This document shows, piece after piece, positions 8,046 through 17,921 of a stretch of DNA of 55,705 nt. The DNA is from Hoylesella buccalis ATCC 35310. Its GTDB lineage: Bacteria; Bacteroidota; Bacteroidia; Bacteroidales; Bacteroidaceae. Position 1 is the first letter of the stretch; every line of letters begins with the position of its first letter. The notes under the pieces are model-generated. The model saw nothing but the letters and a program-made list of their open reading frames with translations, was not told the DNA's origin and did not search any database. The stretch is from NCBI RefSeq assembly GCF_000177075.1, contig NZ_ADEG01000110.1, positions 1 through 55,705 of the forward strand, given 5' to 3'. The translations under genes were made by a program, and so were the position numbers.

Positions 8046-8954
8046 ATGATTACCCACACACGTTTAGAAGGCATGATTGCTGCCGTATTTACTCCTTTTA
8101 CTAAAGAAGATGAAGTAAACCTCGAAATGATTGACCGCTATGCCGACTGGATTGCGTCAACAACCATCCAAGGCGTATTTGTATGCGGTACTACCGGCGA
8201 ATTCTCATCACTCACCATTGAGGAGAGACAACAGATTTTAGCACGGTGGATAGAAGCCTCCAAGCACAGATTCAAGGTCATTGCGCACGTAGGATCCAAT
8301 TGCCAGAAAGACTCTGCTCAACTGGCTCGCCATGCTGCAGCCTGTCATGCCGACGCCATTGCCTCGATAGCGCCCAGCTTCTTCAAGCCAGGCACAGTCA
8401 ACGACCTGGTGAACTACTTCAAACCCGTCTGCGAAGCAGCCCCCGAAACGCCATTCTACTACTACAATATGCCCTCGATCACCGGAGTGGACCTGCCGGT
8501 AAATGAATTTCTGACCGAAGGAAGCAAGGTAATTCCCAACCTTGTGGGCGTGAAGTTCACCCACAACAACCTCATGGAGATGCAGCAGTGCATAAATCTG
8601 GAAAATCATTTGTTTGAGATTTTAAACGGATTCGACGAGATTCTGATTGCTGGAATCTCCATCGGAGCAGTCGCAGGAGTGGGAAGCACCTACAACTATA
8701 TCCCATCTGTCTACCAGCATGTATTCGATGCCATGCGCAAGAACAACATGGCAGAGGCCCGACAATGGCAACTGAAATCAGTGGAGATGGTGAAACTCAT
8801 CATCAGATACGGCGGTGGTGTGCGCGGTGGGAAGGCCATCATGAGCCTCATCGGTATTGATTGCGGCAACTGCCGACTCCCCTTGCCAGCCTATACCGAA
8901 GACGAACTGGCCTGCATCCGCAAGGATTGGGAATACCTGGGTATCAGACCCTAA
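8046..8954 (+). CDS. nanA: N-acetylneuraminate lyase
   Basis: 302-residue class I aldolase of the DHDPS/NAL family splitting sialic acid into N-acetylmannosamine and pyruvate in the cytoplasm. Conserved features: substrate carboxylate loop CGTTGEFSSLT (about 45-55), FYYYNMPSITG with the catalytic Tyr (about 137-147), the Schiff-base Lys in LVGVKFTHNN (about 165-174) and the GAVAGVGSTYNY segment near 200. The frame is open far upstream, but the ATG at 8046 is the right start: it follows an A-rich ribosome site after the nanM stop, and everything before it is the shadow of nanM. The enzyme that would act next, ManNAc epimerase or kinase, is not encoded in this window. Confidence 0.95.
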   Translation: MITHTRLEGMIAAVFTPFTKEDEVNLEMIDRYADWIASTTIQGVFVCGTTGEFSSLTIEERQQILARWIEASKHRFKVIAHVGSNCQKDSAQLARHAAACHADAIASIAPSFFKPGTVNDLVNYFKPVCEAAPETPFYYYNMPSITGVDLPVNEFLTEGSKVIPNLVGVKFTHNNLMEMQQCINLENHLFEILNGFDEILIAGISIGAVAGVGSTYNYIPSVYQHVFDAMRKNNMAEARQWQLKSVEMVKLIIRYGGGVRGGKAIMSLIGIDCGNCRLPLPAYTEDELACIRKDWEYLGIRP

Positions 8955-9019
8955 AACCATTGTCAGGAAAGAGACTGCCGAGAAATATTACTAACCATCA
9001 ACAATAGATTTTTGCACAA

Positions 9020-10657
9020 ATGAAGAAGATGTATTATATCCTCTTTATGCTCGTATTGGCCTTTTCCGAAAGCGCATTTTCACAAAAAATACGGCTCACA
9101 ATAGAATCTCCCACCATACCGGTTTTGGTTAAAAAAGAGATCAATCCGACCATCAAGTTGAACTTCATTCAGCATGGCCAACGCCCCTATACCATCCAGA
9201 AGATAATAGTGGACGCATTGAAGAGCACCGACCCGAACGACATCCTGTCTGTCGGAGTCTATGGCTCCAGCAAGAAAGGTATGGTTGACACGCTTCAAAT
9301 TTTCAATAAGCCACAGGCGCCGAAAGGCAGGATTGTTTTCACCAACCCCATCAACGTGGCAACCGACACCTTCTCACTTTGGATAGCAGTAAAACTAAGG
9401 GAAAAGGTCAGTCTCGACCATAAAGTCGTCATACAGTGCAAAGAGGTGATAACCAATAGAGGAAAACTCACCTTCCGCAGCGCCACAGCCAACATCAATC
9501 CACTGCGCATAGGCGTTGCGGTAAGACAGAAGGGACAAGATGGTGTCAACACCTCGCGCATTCCAGGCATTGCGACGGCCAATGACGGCACCCTCATGGC
9601 TATTTTCGATGCCCGATATCAATCGTCGAGAGACTTGCAAGGCGACATAGACATTGCCATGCACCGCAGCTTTGACAAGGGACTGACATGGGGACCCATG
9701 CAAAAGGTCATCGACATGGGGACATGGGGCGATCTGCCGCAGAAATACAACGGTGTAAGCGATGCCTGCATTCTGGTAGACCGCTCGAACGGCGACATTT
9801 ACGTGGCCGGTCTATGGATGCACGGACTGCTGGACAAGCAGGGGAAATGGATGCAGGGACTGACCGAAAGTAACAACGAATGGGAACACCAATGGCGCAA
9901 CAAAGGCTCACAGCGTGGGTTTGGACTGAGGGAAACTTCGCAATTCCTGATCACCAAGAGCACCGACAATGGTGCCACATGGGGCTATCCCGACAACATC
10001 ACGCCCAAGGTAAAGAAAGAAGACTGGTGGCTCTTAGCTCCCGCACCCGGCCAGGGACTGTGTACGAGCGACGGGAAACTAATCTTCCCAACCGATGGAC
10101 GCGACTCTACCGGCATGCCTTTTTCTAACATCACGTACAGCCTGGACCATGGTAGGACGTGGAAAACAAGCAATCCGGCCTATCATAACGCCACCGAAAG
10201 CAACGCGGTGGAGCTGACCGACGGAAGCATTATGCTCAATATGCGCGACAACACCAACAAGGGCAACACTCAAACCAACGGACGAAGAATATCGACCACT
10301 GACGACCTTGGACAGACATGGACCGAGCATCCCACTTCCAAGAAAGCACTCGTGGAGCCTACCTGCATGGGAAGCCTCTACCGTCATTACTACACCGAGA
10401 ACGGAGAACGGAAGAGCATCTTGCTGTTTGTCAATCCCAGCGACACATCTATCAGAGACAAGATTACGCTGAAGGTAAGCTTTGACGACGGAATGAGCTG
10501 GCCGGAGAAATACTGGATTATGCTCGACCAGTTCAGAAGTCCCGCCTACTCCAGTATCACGTCGATAGATGAACAGTCGGTCGGCATCCTTTTCGAGAGT
10601 AGTCAGGCCCAACTGGTATTCCTTAAACTAAGTCTGAAAGAAATATTGAAACGATGA
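9020..10657 (+). CDS. nanH: Exo-alpha-sialidase with N-terminal accessory domain
   Basis: 545-residue GH33 sialidase with a cleavable signal peptide (MYYILFMLVLAFSESAFS). Residues about 20-165 form the sialidase-associated beta-sandwich (BNR_assoc_N type) found in Bacteroides sialidases. The catalytic six-blade propeller follows, with an Arg motif SRIPGIATANDGTLMAIFDAR (first triad Arg; Ser replaces the usual Phe) and five Asp boxes: SFDKGLTW, STDNGATW, SLDHGRTW, TDDLGQTW and SFDDGMSW. The nucleophile pair Glu/Tyr is expected around ESNAVEL. It removes terminal sialic acid from host glycans. It lacks a lipobox, unlike the second sialidase at 16766, so the two enzymes likely sit in different compartments. 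The stop overlaps the next ATG (ATGA). Confidence 0.93.
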   Translation: MKKMYYILFMLVLAFSESAFSQKIRLTIESPTIPVLVKKEINPTIKLNFIQHGQRPYTIQKIIVDALKSTDPNDILSVGVYGSSKKGMVDTLQIFNKPQAPKGRIVFTNPINVATDTFSLWIAVKLREKVSLDHKVVIQCKEVITNRGKLTFRSATANINPLRIGVAVRQKGQDGVNTSRIPGIATANDGTLMAIFDARYQSSRDLQGDIDIAMHRSFDKGLTWGPMQKVIDMGTWGDLPQKYNGVSDACILVDRSNGDIYVAGLWMHGLLDKQGKWMQGLTESNNEWEHQWRNKGSQRGFGLRETSQFLITKSTDNGATWGYPDNITPKVKKEDWWLLAPAPGQGLCTSDGKLIFPTDGRDSTGMPFSNITYSLDHGRTWKTSNPAYHNATESNAVELTDGSIMLNMRDNTNKGNTQTNGRRISTTDDLGQTWTEHPTSKKALVEPTCMGSLYRHYYTENGERKSILLFVNPSDTSIRDKITLKVSFDDGMSWPEKYWIMLDQFRSPAYSSITSIDEQSVGILFESSQAQLVFLKLSLKEILKR

Positions 10658-11889
10658 AACAGACACAACAACATAGCAAAGCCTATCCCTGGGTGGTGGT
10701 AGGACTGCTCTGGGGAGTTGGATTCCTCAACTACATGGACCGGCAGATGCTATCTACCATGCGTGTTCCGATGATGCAAGACATCAGTGAGTTGCAACAG
10801 GCCGTCAACTTCGGTCACCTCATGGCCATCTTCCTATGGGTTTATGGTTTGATGAGCCCGGTATCGGGCTTGATTGGTGACCGATTCAGCCGAAAGCGTC
10901 TCATTGTGGGAAGTTTGTGCGTGTGGTCGTCCGTCACGTTGCTGATGGGCTATGCCACCTCTTTCAACCAGCTGCTTGTGCTCCGTGGCATCATGGGATT
11001 GAGCGAGGCCCTGTATCTGCCTGCAGCTCTCTCATTGATAGCCGACTACCACAAAGACCGAACCCGCTCTCTGGCGATTGGTATTCACATGACCGGCCTC
11101 TACTTCGGCCAGTCGATTGGTGGATTCGGCGCCACACTGTCGATGATGTACTCTTGGCAGACCACCTTCCATTGGTTTGGCATCATTGGAATTGCTTACG
11201 GTCTGATGCTCAGTATCTTCCTGAAAGACGCACCAGTGAGCGAGACTGAGGCCGTTTCCAACCAGACTCAGCCATCCGTGACGCAGAGTCTGAAGAAGCT
11301 GCTCACCAACAAGTTCTTCCTCATCATCCTCATTTATTTCTGCATTCCCGGCACACCCGGCTGGGCCATTAAGAATTGGCTGCCAACGCTCTATGCCAAC
11401 GACCTGGCACTGTCACCATCTGTTGCTGGTCCGTTGTCTACCTTATCCATCGCATTGTCATCGCTCTTAGGAGTTATTCTTGGCGGTTACATTTCCGACC
11501 GCTGGGTACACCGCAATATCAGGGGGCGTATCTTCACAGGCGTACTGGGACTAGGCATGATTTCTCCTGCGCTGCTACTCATCGGCAATGGCTCGTCCAT
11601 GTTCACCATCATGCTGGGAACAGTCTTATTCGGAATAGGCTTCGGCTTCTTCGATGCTAATAACATGCCGATTCTCTGCCAGTTTGTTTCTACCAAATAC
11701 CGATCTACGGCATACGGACTGATGAATATGTGCGGCGTGTTTGCTGGTGCAGGTATCACCAGCATCATCGGAAAGTCGCTCGACTCGGGACACGTAACCC
11801 GTGATTTCAATATCATGGCCCTGACTGTGCTCATCGCCATGTTTGCCGTTGGCTATCTGCTTCGTCCCAAGACAATCGACAAGCAGTAG
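10654..11889 (+). CDS. nanT: MFS transporter, probable sialic acid importer
   Basis: 411 residues with about 12 hydrophobic segments, starting WVVVGLLWGVGFLNYMDRQML, which carries the NYMDR motif of the anion:cation symporter/NanT branch. The MFS loop 2-3 signature appears as GLIGDRFSRKRLIVG, and its second-half counterpart as GGYISDRWVHRNIRGR. It overlaps the sialidase stop by four bases and precedes the SusC gene by 62 bases. By context it moves free sialic acid across the inner membrane, as NanT does in Bacteroides and Tannerella. The substrate is inferred, not read from residues. Confidence 0.85.
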   Translation: MKQTQQHSKAYPWVVVGLLWGVGFLNYMDRQMLSTMRVPMMQDISELQQAVNFGHLMAIFLWVYGLMSPVSGLIGDRFSRKRLIVGSLCVWSSVTLLMGYATSFNQLLVLRGIMGLSEALYLPAALSLIADYHKDRTRSLAIGIHMTGLYFGQSIGGFGATLSMMYSWQTTFHWFGIIGIAYGLMLSIFLKDAPVSETEAVSNQTQPSVTQSLKKLLTNKFFLIILIYFCIPGTPGWAIKNWLPTLYANDLALSPSVAGPLSTLSIALSSLLGVILGGYISDRWVHRNIRGRIFTGVLGLGMISPALLLIGNGSSMFTIMLGTVLFGIGFGFFDANNMPILCQFVSTKYRSTAYGLMNMCGVFAGAGITSIIGKSLDSGHVTRDFNIMALTVLIAMFAVGYLLRPKTIDKQ

Positions 11890-11951
11890 ACCTCACCAAC
11901 CTTCTCATCCCTCTCGTTCTATCCAGCTGTCCATAAAAGCAGCGAATAAGA

Positions 11952-14900
11952 ATGAAGAACAACATAAATTCTTTTACACGAATACTAACAATTTATAACC
12001 ACCTTATTATGATAATTGAACCTAAAACTACAAGAGAAAGTCATTCTGTCGTGAGAATGCTCCTCTTTCTTTGCGTCTGTTTCCTCTTTGTTCCAGAAGT
12101 GAGATCGGGAACAACCGATTTTCAGCAAAGCAATACAGAGAAACGCATTACGGTGACGGGGACTATTCTTGATGAAAACCAGGAACCACTCGTGGGCGTT
12201 ACAGTCTCAACCAAGGATGGGAAAGGTAACACCGTTACAAACATAGATGGAAAATTCACCATTCAAACAGCTTCCAACGCCGTACTGGTGATGACCTATC
12301 TCGGTATGGACAAGATGGAAGTTCCGGTCAAAGGTCGCACACATTTGACAACTGTGATGAAAAGCAATCAGATAGCATTGTCGGACGTGGTAGTCATTGG
12401 CTACGGTAAGCAGTCGAAGGCAACCCTAACCAGTGCTATCACCAAGGTCGATTCGAAGGATATGGCCATCTCTCCGTCGGGCAACCCCATGTCGATGCTT
12501 CAGGGAAAAGTACCTGGTATGCAGATTAGAGTCAATTCCGGGCAGCCGGGCAGCAATCCACAGATCATCGTCAGAGGAGGAACTACGACCAGTCCTGAAT
12601 CAGATGCGCCGCTGGTTATCATCGATGGTGTCATCCGAATGGTGAAGGACATCAACTACTCTGACATCGAAACCATTCAGGTATTGAAGGATGCCGCCTC
12701 AACAGCCATCTACGGATCGAAAGCCTCAAGAGGTATCATCATGATTACCACCAAGCAGGGAAAGGTAGGCAAGGGAACTCTTTCTTTCAAATATGGTCTG
12801 TCAATTGACAACCAGCCTAAGCTGATGCCACTGTCCAACGCACGTGAATATCTCACCGCTACCCGATTCGCAGCCTTGCACGCCAACAATCCCGGAAAAT
12901 ATCTCAACGGAACATTCGGCATGAGCACCAATAATGCGCGCAACACACTGACAACCACAGCTTTCCTCGACGACTATATCACCAAATACGGACAGGATTA
13001 TGTGGAAAACCTACTCACCAATCAGGGATGGGAAATCATGGAAGATCCCGCTACACCAGGTAAGATGCTCATATTCAAAGACACCGATTTCCAGAAAAAC
13101 CTATTCCGGACGGCCGTGAATCACGACTACAACCTGACCTTCAGTGGAGGAAACGACCGCTCTACGTTCTACACGAGCCTCGGCTATCTCACGCAAGATG
13201 GCATCGTTGTAGGATCTAACTACGACCGATGGAGCTTCCTGACCAATGCTTCCTATAAGATTTTCGACAACTTGAAGGTGAAAGCTATGCTAAACTACTC
13301 CATTCACAACTCAAGAGGCATCAACGAGAAAAATGTTATGTCACGTGCATCTAAGATGCCTCCAACCATCAGACAGTGGTACGAAGACGGAACGCCGGCA
13401 CCGGGAGAGCTCACCAGCTCGTTTCGAACACGACAGCATGAAATCTATTATCAGGAGCAGGAAAACAAGGTGAGTCGACTGAATCTGTCCGTAGAGCTGG
13501 ACTGGGAACTCTTGCCGAGCCTGCATCTCAAGCCGATGTTCTCGTTCACCAATAACGAAGGAAAGGATCACAATTTTGAGCGTTACAACGAGGTGGTAAA
13601 AAACCGCCCTGTTTACGAGGCTCACAACATGGATCTGCATTACCAGTATGACCTGGTGCTCAACTATAACAAGTCCTTCGCTCAGAAACATAACTTCGAT
13701 TTCATGCTCGGAGGCAACTACATATACGACAGCTGGTACCGTTTCAACGGATCGGGCTATGGAGGTACATCCGACTATATCGAAACCCTGAACGGTATTG
13801 CGGCCGAGACCGCCAAGACAACCTCTAAGCAGACCTACAAGAAGATGAGCAGCTACTTCGGCCGTGTGAACTATAACTACGACATGAAATATCTCTTCTC
13901 GGCCAGTCTCCGTTATGACGGATCCTCTCACTTCGCCGCCAACCACAAGTATGCCATGTTCCCAGGAATATCGGCAGGATGGAACATCCACCGCGAGAAT
14001 TTCTTCAAGCCTTACACCAACGTCATCAACAACCTGAAGCTGAGGGCAAGCTGGGGTAAGACCGGTTACGACAATCTGTCGCTGAGCGACACAGAAGGAT
14101 CTTATGCCGCAGGACACAACTATGGAGGTGAGGCAGGTATTCTGAACGATGTACTGATGAACCGCGACCTGCTGTGGGAAGAGACCATATCGACCAACTT
14201 GGGCTTCGACCTGGGTCTGTTCAATAACCGGTTAATGTTCTCGGCTGATGCCTATACAAAGACTACCAACAACCGACTGATTGATGAGAAACTATGGTCG
14301 GAAACCGGTTTTTCCTCCATCAAGTCAAACTTTGGCTCGCTCAACACGAAGGGGCTTGAGTTTACCCTGAGCGCAGTGCCGGTTCAGACACACGACTTCA
14401 ACTGGACCATCGATGCCAACTTCACCATTTTCAGAACTGTCATCAGCAAGCTGCCCAACAATGGAGCCGACAAGAACCGCACAGGCGGAGGAATCATCTT
14501 CGACCCAACACTTGGCAAATATATTGAAGTAGGAGGCTTTGCCGAAGGAGAGCGTTTCGGTGCACGGTTTGCCTATCAGCTCGACGGCGTATATGCCACC
14601 GACGAAGACGCTGCCAACGCCCCTTATGACGAAGGTGTGTCGTCAGACTGGCTGGGCAAGGGCAAGAAGGCAGGTGACGCCATCTGGCGAGACGTTGACC
14701 ACAACGGCATCATCAACTCAAAGGACATGGTATTCGTTGGATACCTGCATCCCGACAAGCTGGGCGGACTCTCACAGACTTTCAGCTACAAGAAATTCAG
14801 GCTGCGATTCGTGACCGACTTCTCTATGGGCAATGTCATCGATAACCAATTCAGGGCACAGGCCAACGCCAATTCGCGCAACAACTACGCCACTATTCAT

Positions 14901-15284
14901 GACGTAGTCAGCGACAAGATGTGGCATAAGCCGGGCGACATCGCTACCATTCCAAGATACGACGTTGAATCTGACTGGGACAACGGCAAGCGAAACCACG
15001 GACGTCCCAACTCTGCTACCATCGGATTCAAAGGAGGAAGCGTGAACACGCTCTACATCAAGAAGGGCGACTATCTGGCTTTCAGAGAGCTGTCGCTTTC
15101 CTATCTATTGGAAACCAACTGGCTGAAGGCAATCAAGATTAGTCGCATGGATCTTTCAGCCGCCGTATACAACCTAGGATACTGGACTGCCTACGACGGA
15201 CTCACACCTGAAGTTATCGGTGCCGATGCGGGTAAATACGCACGTCCGAGACAATTCTTATTCACAGTCAATTTTACATTTTAA
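11952..15284 (+). CDS. nanO: SusC/RagA-type TonB-dependent receptor (NanO-like)
   Basis: 1110-residue outer-membrane barrel. After the signal region come a carboxypeptidase-like domain (about 60-140, VTGTILDENQEPLVGVTVS), a TonB-box segment, the plug (about 150-270, with VVVIGYGKQSKATLTSA, LQGKVPGM and IIDGV) and the barrel ending in the C-terminal Phe typical of outer-membrane barrels (QFLFTVNFTF). It imports sialic acid or sialosides with TonB energy, in complex with the following SusD. The start is uncertain: from the ATG at 11952 the hydrophobic signal core begins only near residue 35, while ATGs at 12009 and 12057 give a more normal signal (VVRMLLFLCVCFLFVP). Confidence 0.93.
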   Translation: MKNNINSFTRILTIYNHLIMIIEPKTTRESHSVVRMLLFLCVCFLFVPEVRSGTTDFQQSNTEKRITVTGTILDENQEPLVGVTVSTKDGKGNTVTNIDGKFTIQTASNAVLVMTYLGMDKMEVPVKGRTHLTTVMKSNQIALSDVVVIGYGKQSKATLTSAITKVDSKDMAISPSGNPMSMLQGKVPGMQIRVNSGQPGSNPQIIVRGGTTTSPESDAPLVIIDGVIRMVKDINYSDIETIQVLKDAASTAIYGSKASRGIIMITTKQGKVGKGTLSFKYGLSIDNQPKLMPLSNAREYLTATRFAALHANNPGKYLNGTFGMSTNNARNTLTTTAFLDDYITKYGQDYVENLLTNQGWEIMEDPATPGKMLIFKDTDFQKNLFRTAVNHDYNLTFSGGNDRSTFYTSLGYLTQDGIVVGSNYDRWSFLTNASYKIFDNLKVKAMLNYSIHNSRGINEKNVMSRASKMPPTIRQWYEDGTPAPGELTSSFRTRQHEIYYQEQENKVSRLNLSVELDWELLPSLHLKPMFSFTNNEGKDHNFERYNEVVKNRPVYEAHNMDLHYQYDLVLNYNKSFAQKHNFDFMLGGNYIYDSWYRFNGSGYGGTSDYIETLNGIAAETAKTTSKQTYKKMSSYFGRVNYNYDMKYLFSASLRYDGSSHFAANHKYAMFPGISAGWNIHRENFFKPYTNVINNLKLRASWGKTGYDNLSLSDTEGSYAAGHNYGGEAGILNDVLMNRDLLWEETISTNLGFDLGLFNNRLMFSADAYTKTTNNRLIDEKLWSETGFSSIKSNFGSLNTKGLEFTLSAVPVQTHDFNWTIDANFTIFRTVISKLPNNGADKNRTGGGIIFDPTLGKYIEVGGFAEGERFGARFAYQLDGVYATDEDAANAPYDEGVSSDWLGKGKKAGDAIWRDVDHNGIINSKDMVFVGYLHPDKLGGLSQTFSYKKFRLRFVTDFSMGNVIDNQFRAQANANSRNNYATIHDVVSDKMWHKPGDIATIPRYDVESDWDNGKRNHGRPNSATIGFKGGSVNTLYIKKGDYLAFRELSLSYLLETNWLKAIKISRMDLSAAVYNLGYWTAYDGLTPEVIGADAGKYARPRQFLFTVNFTF

Positions 15285-15298
15285 TAACTGAGACCGAA

Positions 15299-16759
15299 AT
15301 GAAAAGATATATTTTAAGCATTTTCGCTCTAACCTCAATATTCATCCTCTCCGGTTGTGAATCTATTTTGGAGGTAGACCCCATTTCAGAAATTACCAAC
15401 AGTAACTATTGGAAATCAGAATCAGACGTGAAGGGCTATCTTGTCGGAGCCTACAGCTTCAACCGTACGCTGACTAACAAAACCCTCTATGGTGAAGACC
15501 GCGGCGACGCAATGGTATCAGGCGTAATTGGCGGCGTGAGCCGAGCACATCAGCATGAGCTGAATGAGGAATACGGCTACGACTGGGTTGACTTCTACAA
15601 GATGCTCCACCACTGTAACATGCTCATCAAGCATGCACCCAAAATCTCATTCGGCCAGCCGAAAGATCGCGACCGAATCCTGGCGCAGGCCTATACACTC
15701 AGGGCAAAAACCTATCTCACGTTGATTGAGTCGTGGGGTGACGTTCCATTGGTTCTCGAACCCACCGAGACTTATAACAAGGATGCACGTCCTGCCCGCT
15801 CATCGCAGCAGGAAGTGATGAATCAAATTCTCGAAGATACCAACAAGGCCATCGAACTGTATCCAGAGTCATCGATTCCCGACAAAAACAAAATGTCGAA
15901 GCCTGCTGCTCTCTGTGTCAAGGCAGAGGCACTGGCCTGGAAATACACTGTGCAGAAAAGCAACGACAGACAGAATCTCATCGATGCCATCGCAGCCATT
16001 GAGGAAGTGGAGAACAGCGGTGTGAGCCTGATGGACAACTATGCCGACATATTCGATGTGAATCATGAGAAGAACAGTGAGATTATCTTCTCGATCTATC
16101 TCAAGCTGGATGAATACAATGATATGTATATGTCGCGCCTATCGATGTCGGCTGCTGCCGGAACACTGTCGGCCGACGTGGTGAACAAGGAAGATATTCC
16201 GTACACCAATTCCACTATTGCGCGCCACGTGTACGCACCCTCACCTCGTCTGAGGTCGCTTTTCGATGTCAAAGATAAACGGGCTGCCTCAGCCTATATC
16301 GATGCCGTGACAAAAGACGGACAAGTGAAATTCACCTCACAGAACAAGTATCGCGGAGCCGTCTATTCTGACGACCGCCACTTCGACAACGATATCGTGG
16401 TATATCGTTTGGGCGGAATATTACTGCTCAAGGCCGAGCTGCTCTGCTATCTCGGTGGAGAAAATGTACAGAAAGCTATCGACATTCTAAACGTGACACG
16501 CAATAGGGCCGGCGTAAGCAATTACATGGGTGCGACCGACCAGCTGTCGGTCCAGAAGGAAGCGCTGAACGAGAGAGGACGTGAACTATGCTTCGAGCTG
16601 AAGAGATGGCCCGACCTGATGCGTGCCCATGCCGCAGGGACCATTGATATCTATAATTATGTTCCCAATCTGGTGGGCAAGTCAACCCCGTTATACTTTC
16701 CTATACTGCGGAAGATGATTGACCAGAATCCAAATCTTACTCAAACCCAAGGCTATTAA
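15299..16759 (+). CDS. nanU: SusD/RagB-type lipoprotein (NanU-like)
   Basis: 486-residue lipoprotein with lipobox ILSGC at about residues 16-20, on the cell surface. The helical SusD fold with TPR-like motifs is recognised by EVDPISEITNSNYWKSESDVKGYLVGAY at the start, LRAKTYLTLIESWGDVPLVLEP in the first third, and the C-terminal ALNERGRELCFELKRWPDLMR and PILRKMIDQNPNLTQTQGY. It forms the lid of the SusC pore and captures the sialylated ligand. It follows nanO by 14 bases and is followed by the second sialidase after 6 bases, so all three are co-translated. Confidence 0.94.
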   Translation: MKRYILSIFALTSIFILSGCESILEVDPISEITNSNYWKSESDVKGYLVGAYSFNRTLTNKTLYGEDRGDAMVSGVIGGVSRAHQHELNEEYGYDWVDFYKMLHHCNMLIKHAPKISFGQPKDRDRILAQAYTLRAKTYLTLIESWGDVPLVLEPTETYNKDARPARSSQQEVMNQILEDTNKAIELYPESSIPDKNKMSKPAALCVKAEALAWKYTVQKSNDRQNLIDAIAAIEEVENSGVSLMDNYADIFDVNHEKNSEIIFSIYLKLDEYNDMYMSRLSMSAAAGTLSADVVNKEDIPYTNSTIARHVYAPSPRLRSLFDVKDKRAASAYIDAVTKDGQVKFTSQNKYRGAVYSDDRHFDNDIVVYRLGGILLLKAELLCYLGGENVQKAIDILNVTRNRAGVSNYMGATDQLSVQKEALNERGRELCFELKRWPDLMRAHAAGTIDIYNYVPNLVGKSTPLYFPILRKMIDQNPNLTQTQGY

Positions 16760-16765
16760 AACTCT

Positions 16766-17893
16766 ATGAAAATGAAAACTATTAAAATCATAATTACAAG
16801 CTTGGTATACCTCTGCCTCACAACATCTTGCTACAACGAGGATCCTAGTATTGCCGACCTGCCAGTCATGACCGGCAAGCCATATTCCATCCATAGTGAC
16901 GGCTACGCTTTTTTCAGAATACCGAGCATGGTGATTACCAAGAACGGAACCATTCTGGCCTTTGCCGAAGGCAGGGTAAACAGCGTGGCCGATCAGGGCG
17001 ACATCGATATCGTGCTGAAACGGTCAACCGACAGGGGAAAAACTTGGAGCAACATCATCAAGGTGAAGGACGACGGTAAGAATAGATGCCGCAACCAGGT
17101 GCCTATTTACCTGCCCGAAAGCAACCGCATATTGTTAGTTTCGTGCTGGGACTCTGAAGATGTGAAGGGTATACAGATCTGTGTTACCCATTCTGACGAT
17201 GAGGGGCTGACCTGGTCGGCCGAGAAGAAAATCACCTCAAGCGTGATGTTCGACAACGACCGATGGTATGCCACCGGTCCCTGCCACGGTATCGTGAAAC
17301 AGTTTGAGCCACACAAGGGACGCATCATCGTGCCCTGCAACCACCATCTGAAAAATCAGCCACAAGGACGTTCGCACGTCATCTATTCGGATGATGGCGG
17401 TGAAACCTGGCATATAGGAGGTATTGTAGACAAGTTCAACACCAATGAAAGTTCAGTGACCGAGCTGAGCAACGGAAATCTACTGCTTGACATGCGTAAT
17501 CAGGACGCCAAGTCGCAGAACAACAAGCGCTACCGCATTCATGCCATCAGCACCGACGGTGGAGAAAGTTGGGGACCTTCCTATCAGTCTACACTCCTCG
17601 ACCCCATTTGTCAGGGTTCAATCCTCTATGCCGGCACGGGAGACAACGGAATGGGACGCATCCTCTTCTCAAATCCCAACAGCATAACCAGACGCAACAA
17701 CAACACATTGCAGATGAGCGAGGATGATGGAAAGACTTGGACAAAATCGTTTTCATATACAGGCTCAGATTTCGGAGGCTATTCAGACATCTCCATGTTT
17801 CCCGAAGGAACGGTCGGCGTACTCTATGAATTTGGCTTTAAGAACATCGGAGGCATTGCCTTCCAGGAAGTAAATCTGTCACAACTGAAATAA
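16766..17893 (+). CDS. Surface lipoprotein sialidase
   Basis: 375-residue GH33 sialidase without the accessory N-terminal domain of the 9020 enzyme. The N terminus is a lipoprotein signal (ITSLVYLCLTTSC), and the Cys is followed by YNEDP, an acidic stretch that fits Bacteroidota surface export. The Arg motif is canonical (YAFFRIPSMVITKNGTILAF), and Asp boxes are seen as STDRGKTW, SDDEGLTW, SDDGGETW, STDGGESW and SEDDGKTW. The acid/base Asp lies in DQGDIDIV and the nucleophile Glu near NESSVTEL. With NanO/NanU on the same face of the outer membrane it probably supplies the free sialic acid they import. Two sialidases in one operon suggest different linkages or locations. Confidence 0.92.
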   Translation: MKMKTIKIIITSLVYLCLTTSCYNEDPSIADLPVMTGKPYSIHSDGYAFFRIPSMVITKNGTILAFAEGRVNSVADQGDIDIVLKRSTDRGKTWSNIIKVKDDGKNRCRNQVPIYLPESNRILLVSCWDSEDVKGIQICVTHSDDEGLTWSAEKKITSSVMFDNDRWYATGPCHGIVKQFEPHKGRIIVPCNHHLKNQPQGRSHVIYSDDGGETWHIGGIVDKFNTNESSVTELSNGNLLLDMRNQDAKSQNNKRYRIHAISTDGGESWGPSYQSTLLDPICQGSILYAGTGDNGMGRILFSNPNSITRRNNNTLQMSEDDGKTWTKSFSYTGSDFGGYSDISMFPEGTVGVLYEFGFKNIGGIAFQEVNLSQLK

Positions 17894-17921
17894 TTTTGCA
17901 ACAACTTTTAATGACGATAAT

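Noticed and set aside
13341..14117. 258-codon minus-strand frame inside the nanO gene
   Set aside because: Antisense shadow of a clear SusC barrel; no domain-like pattern, no ribosome site.
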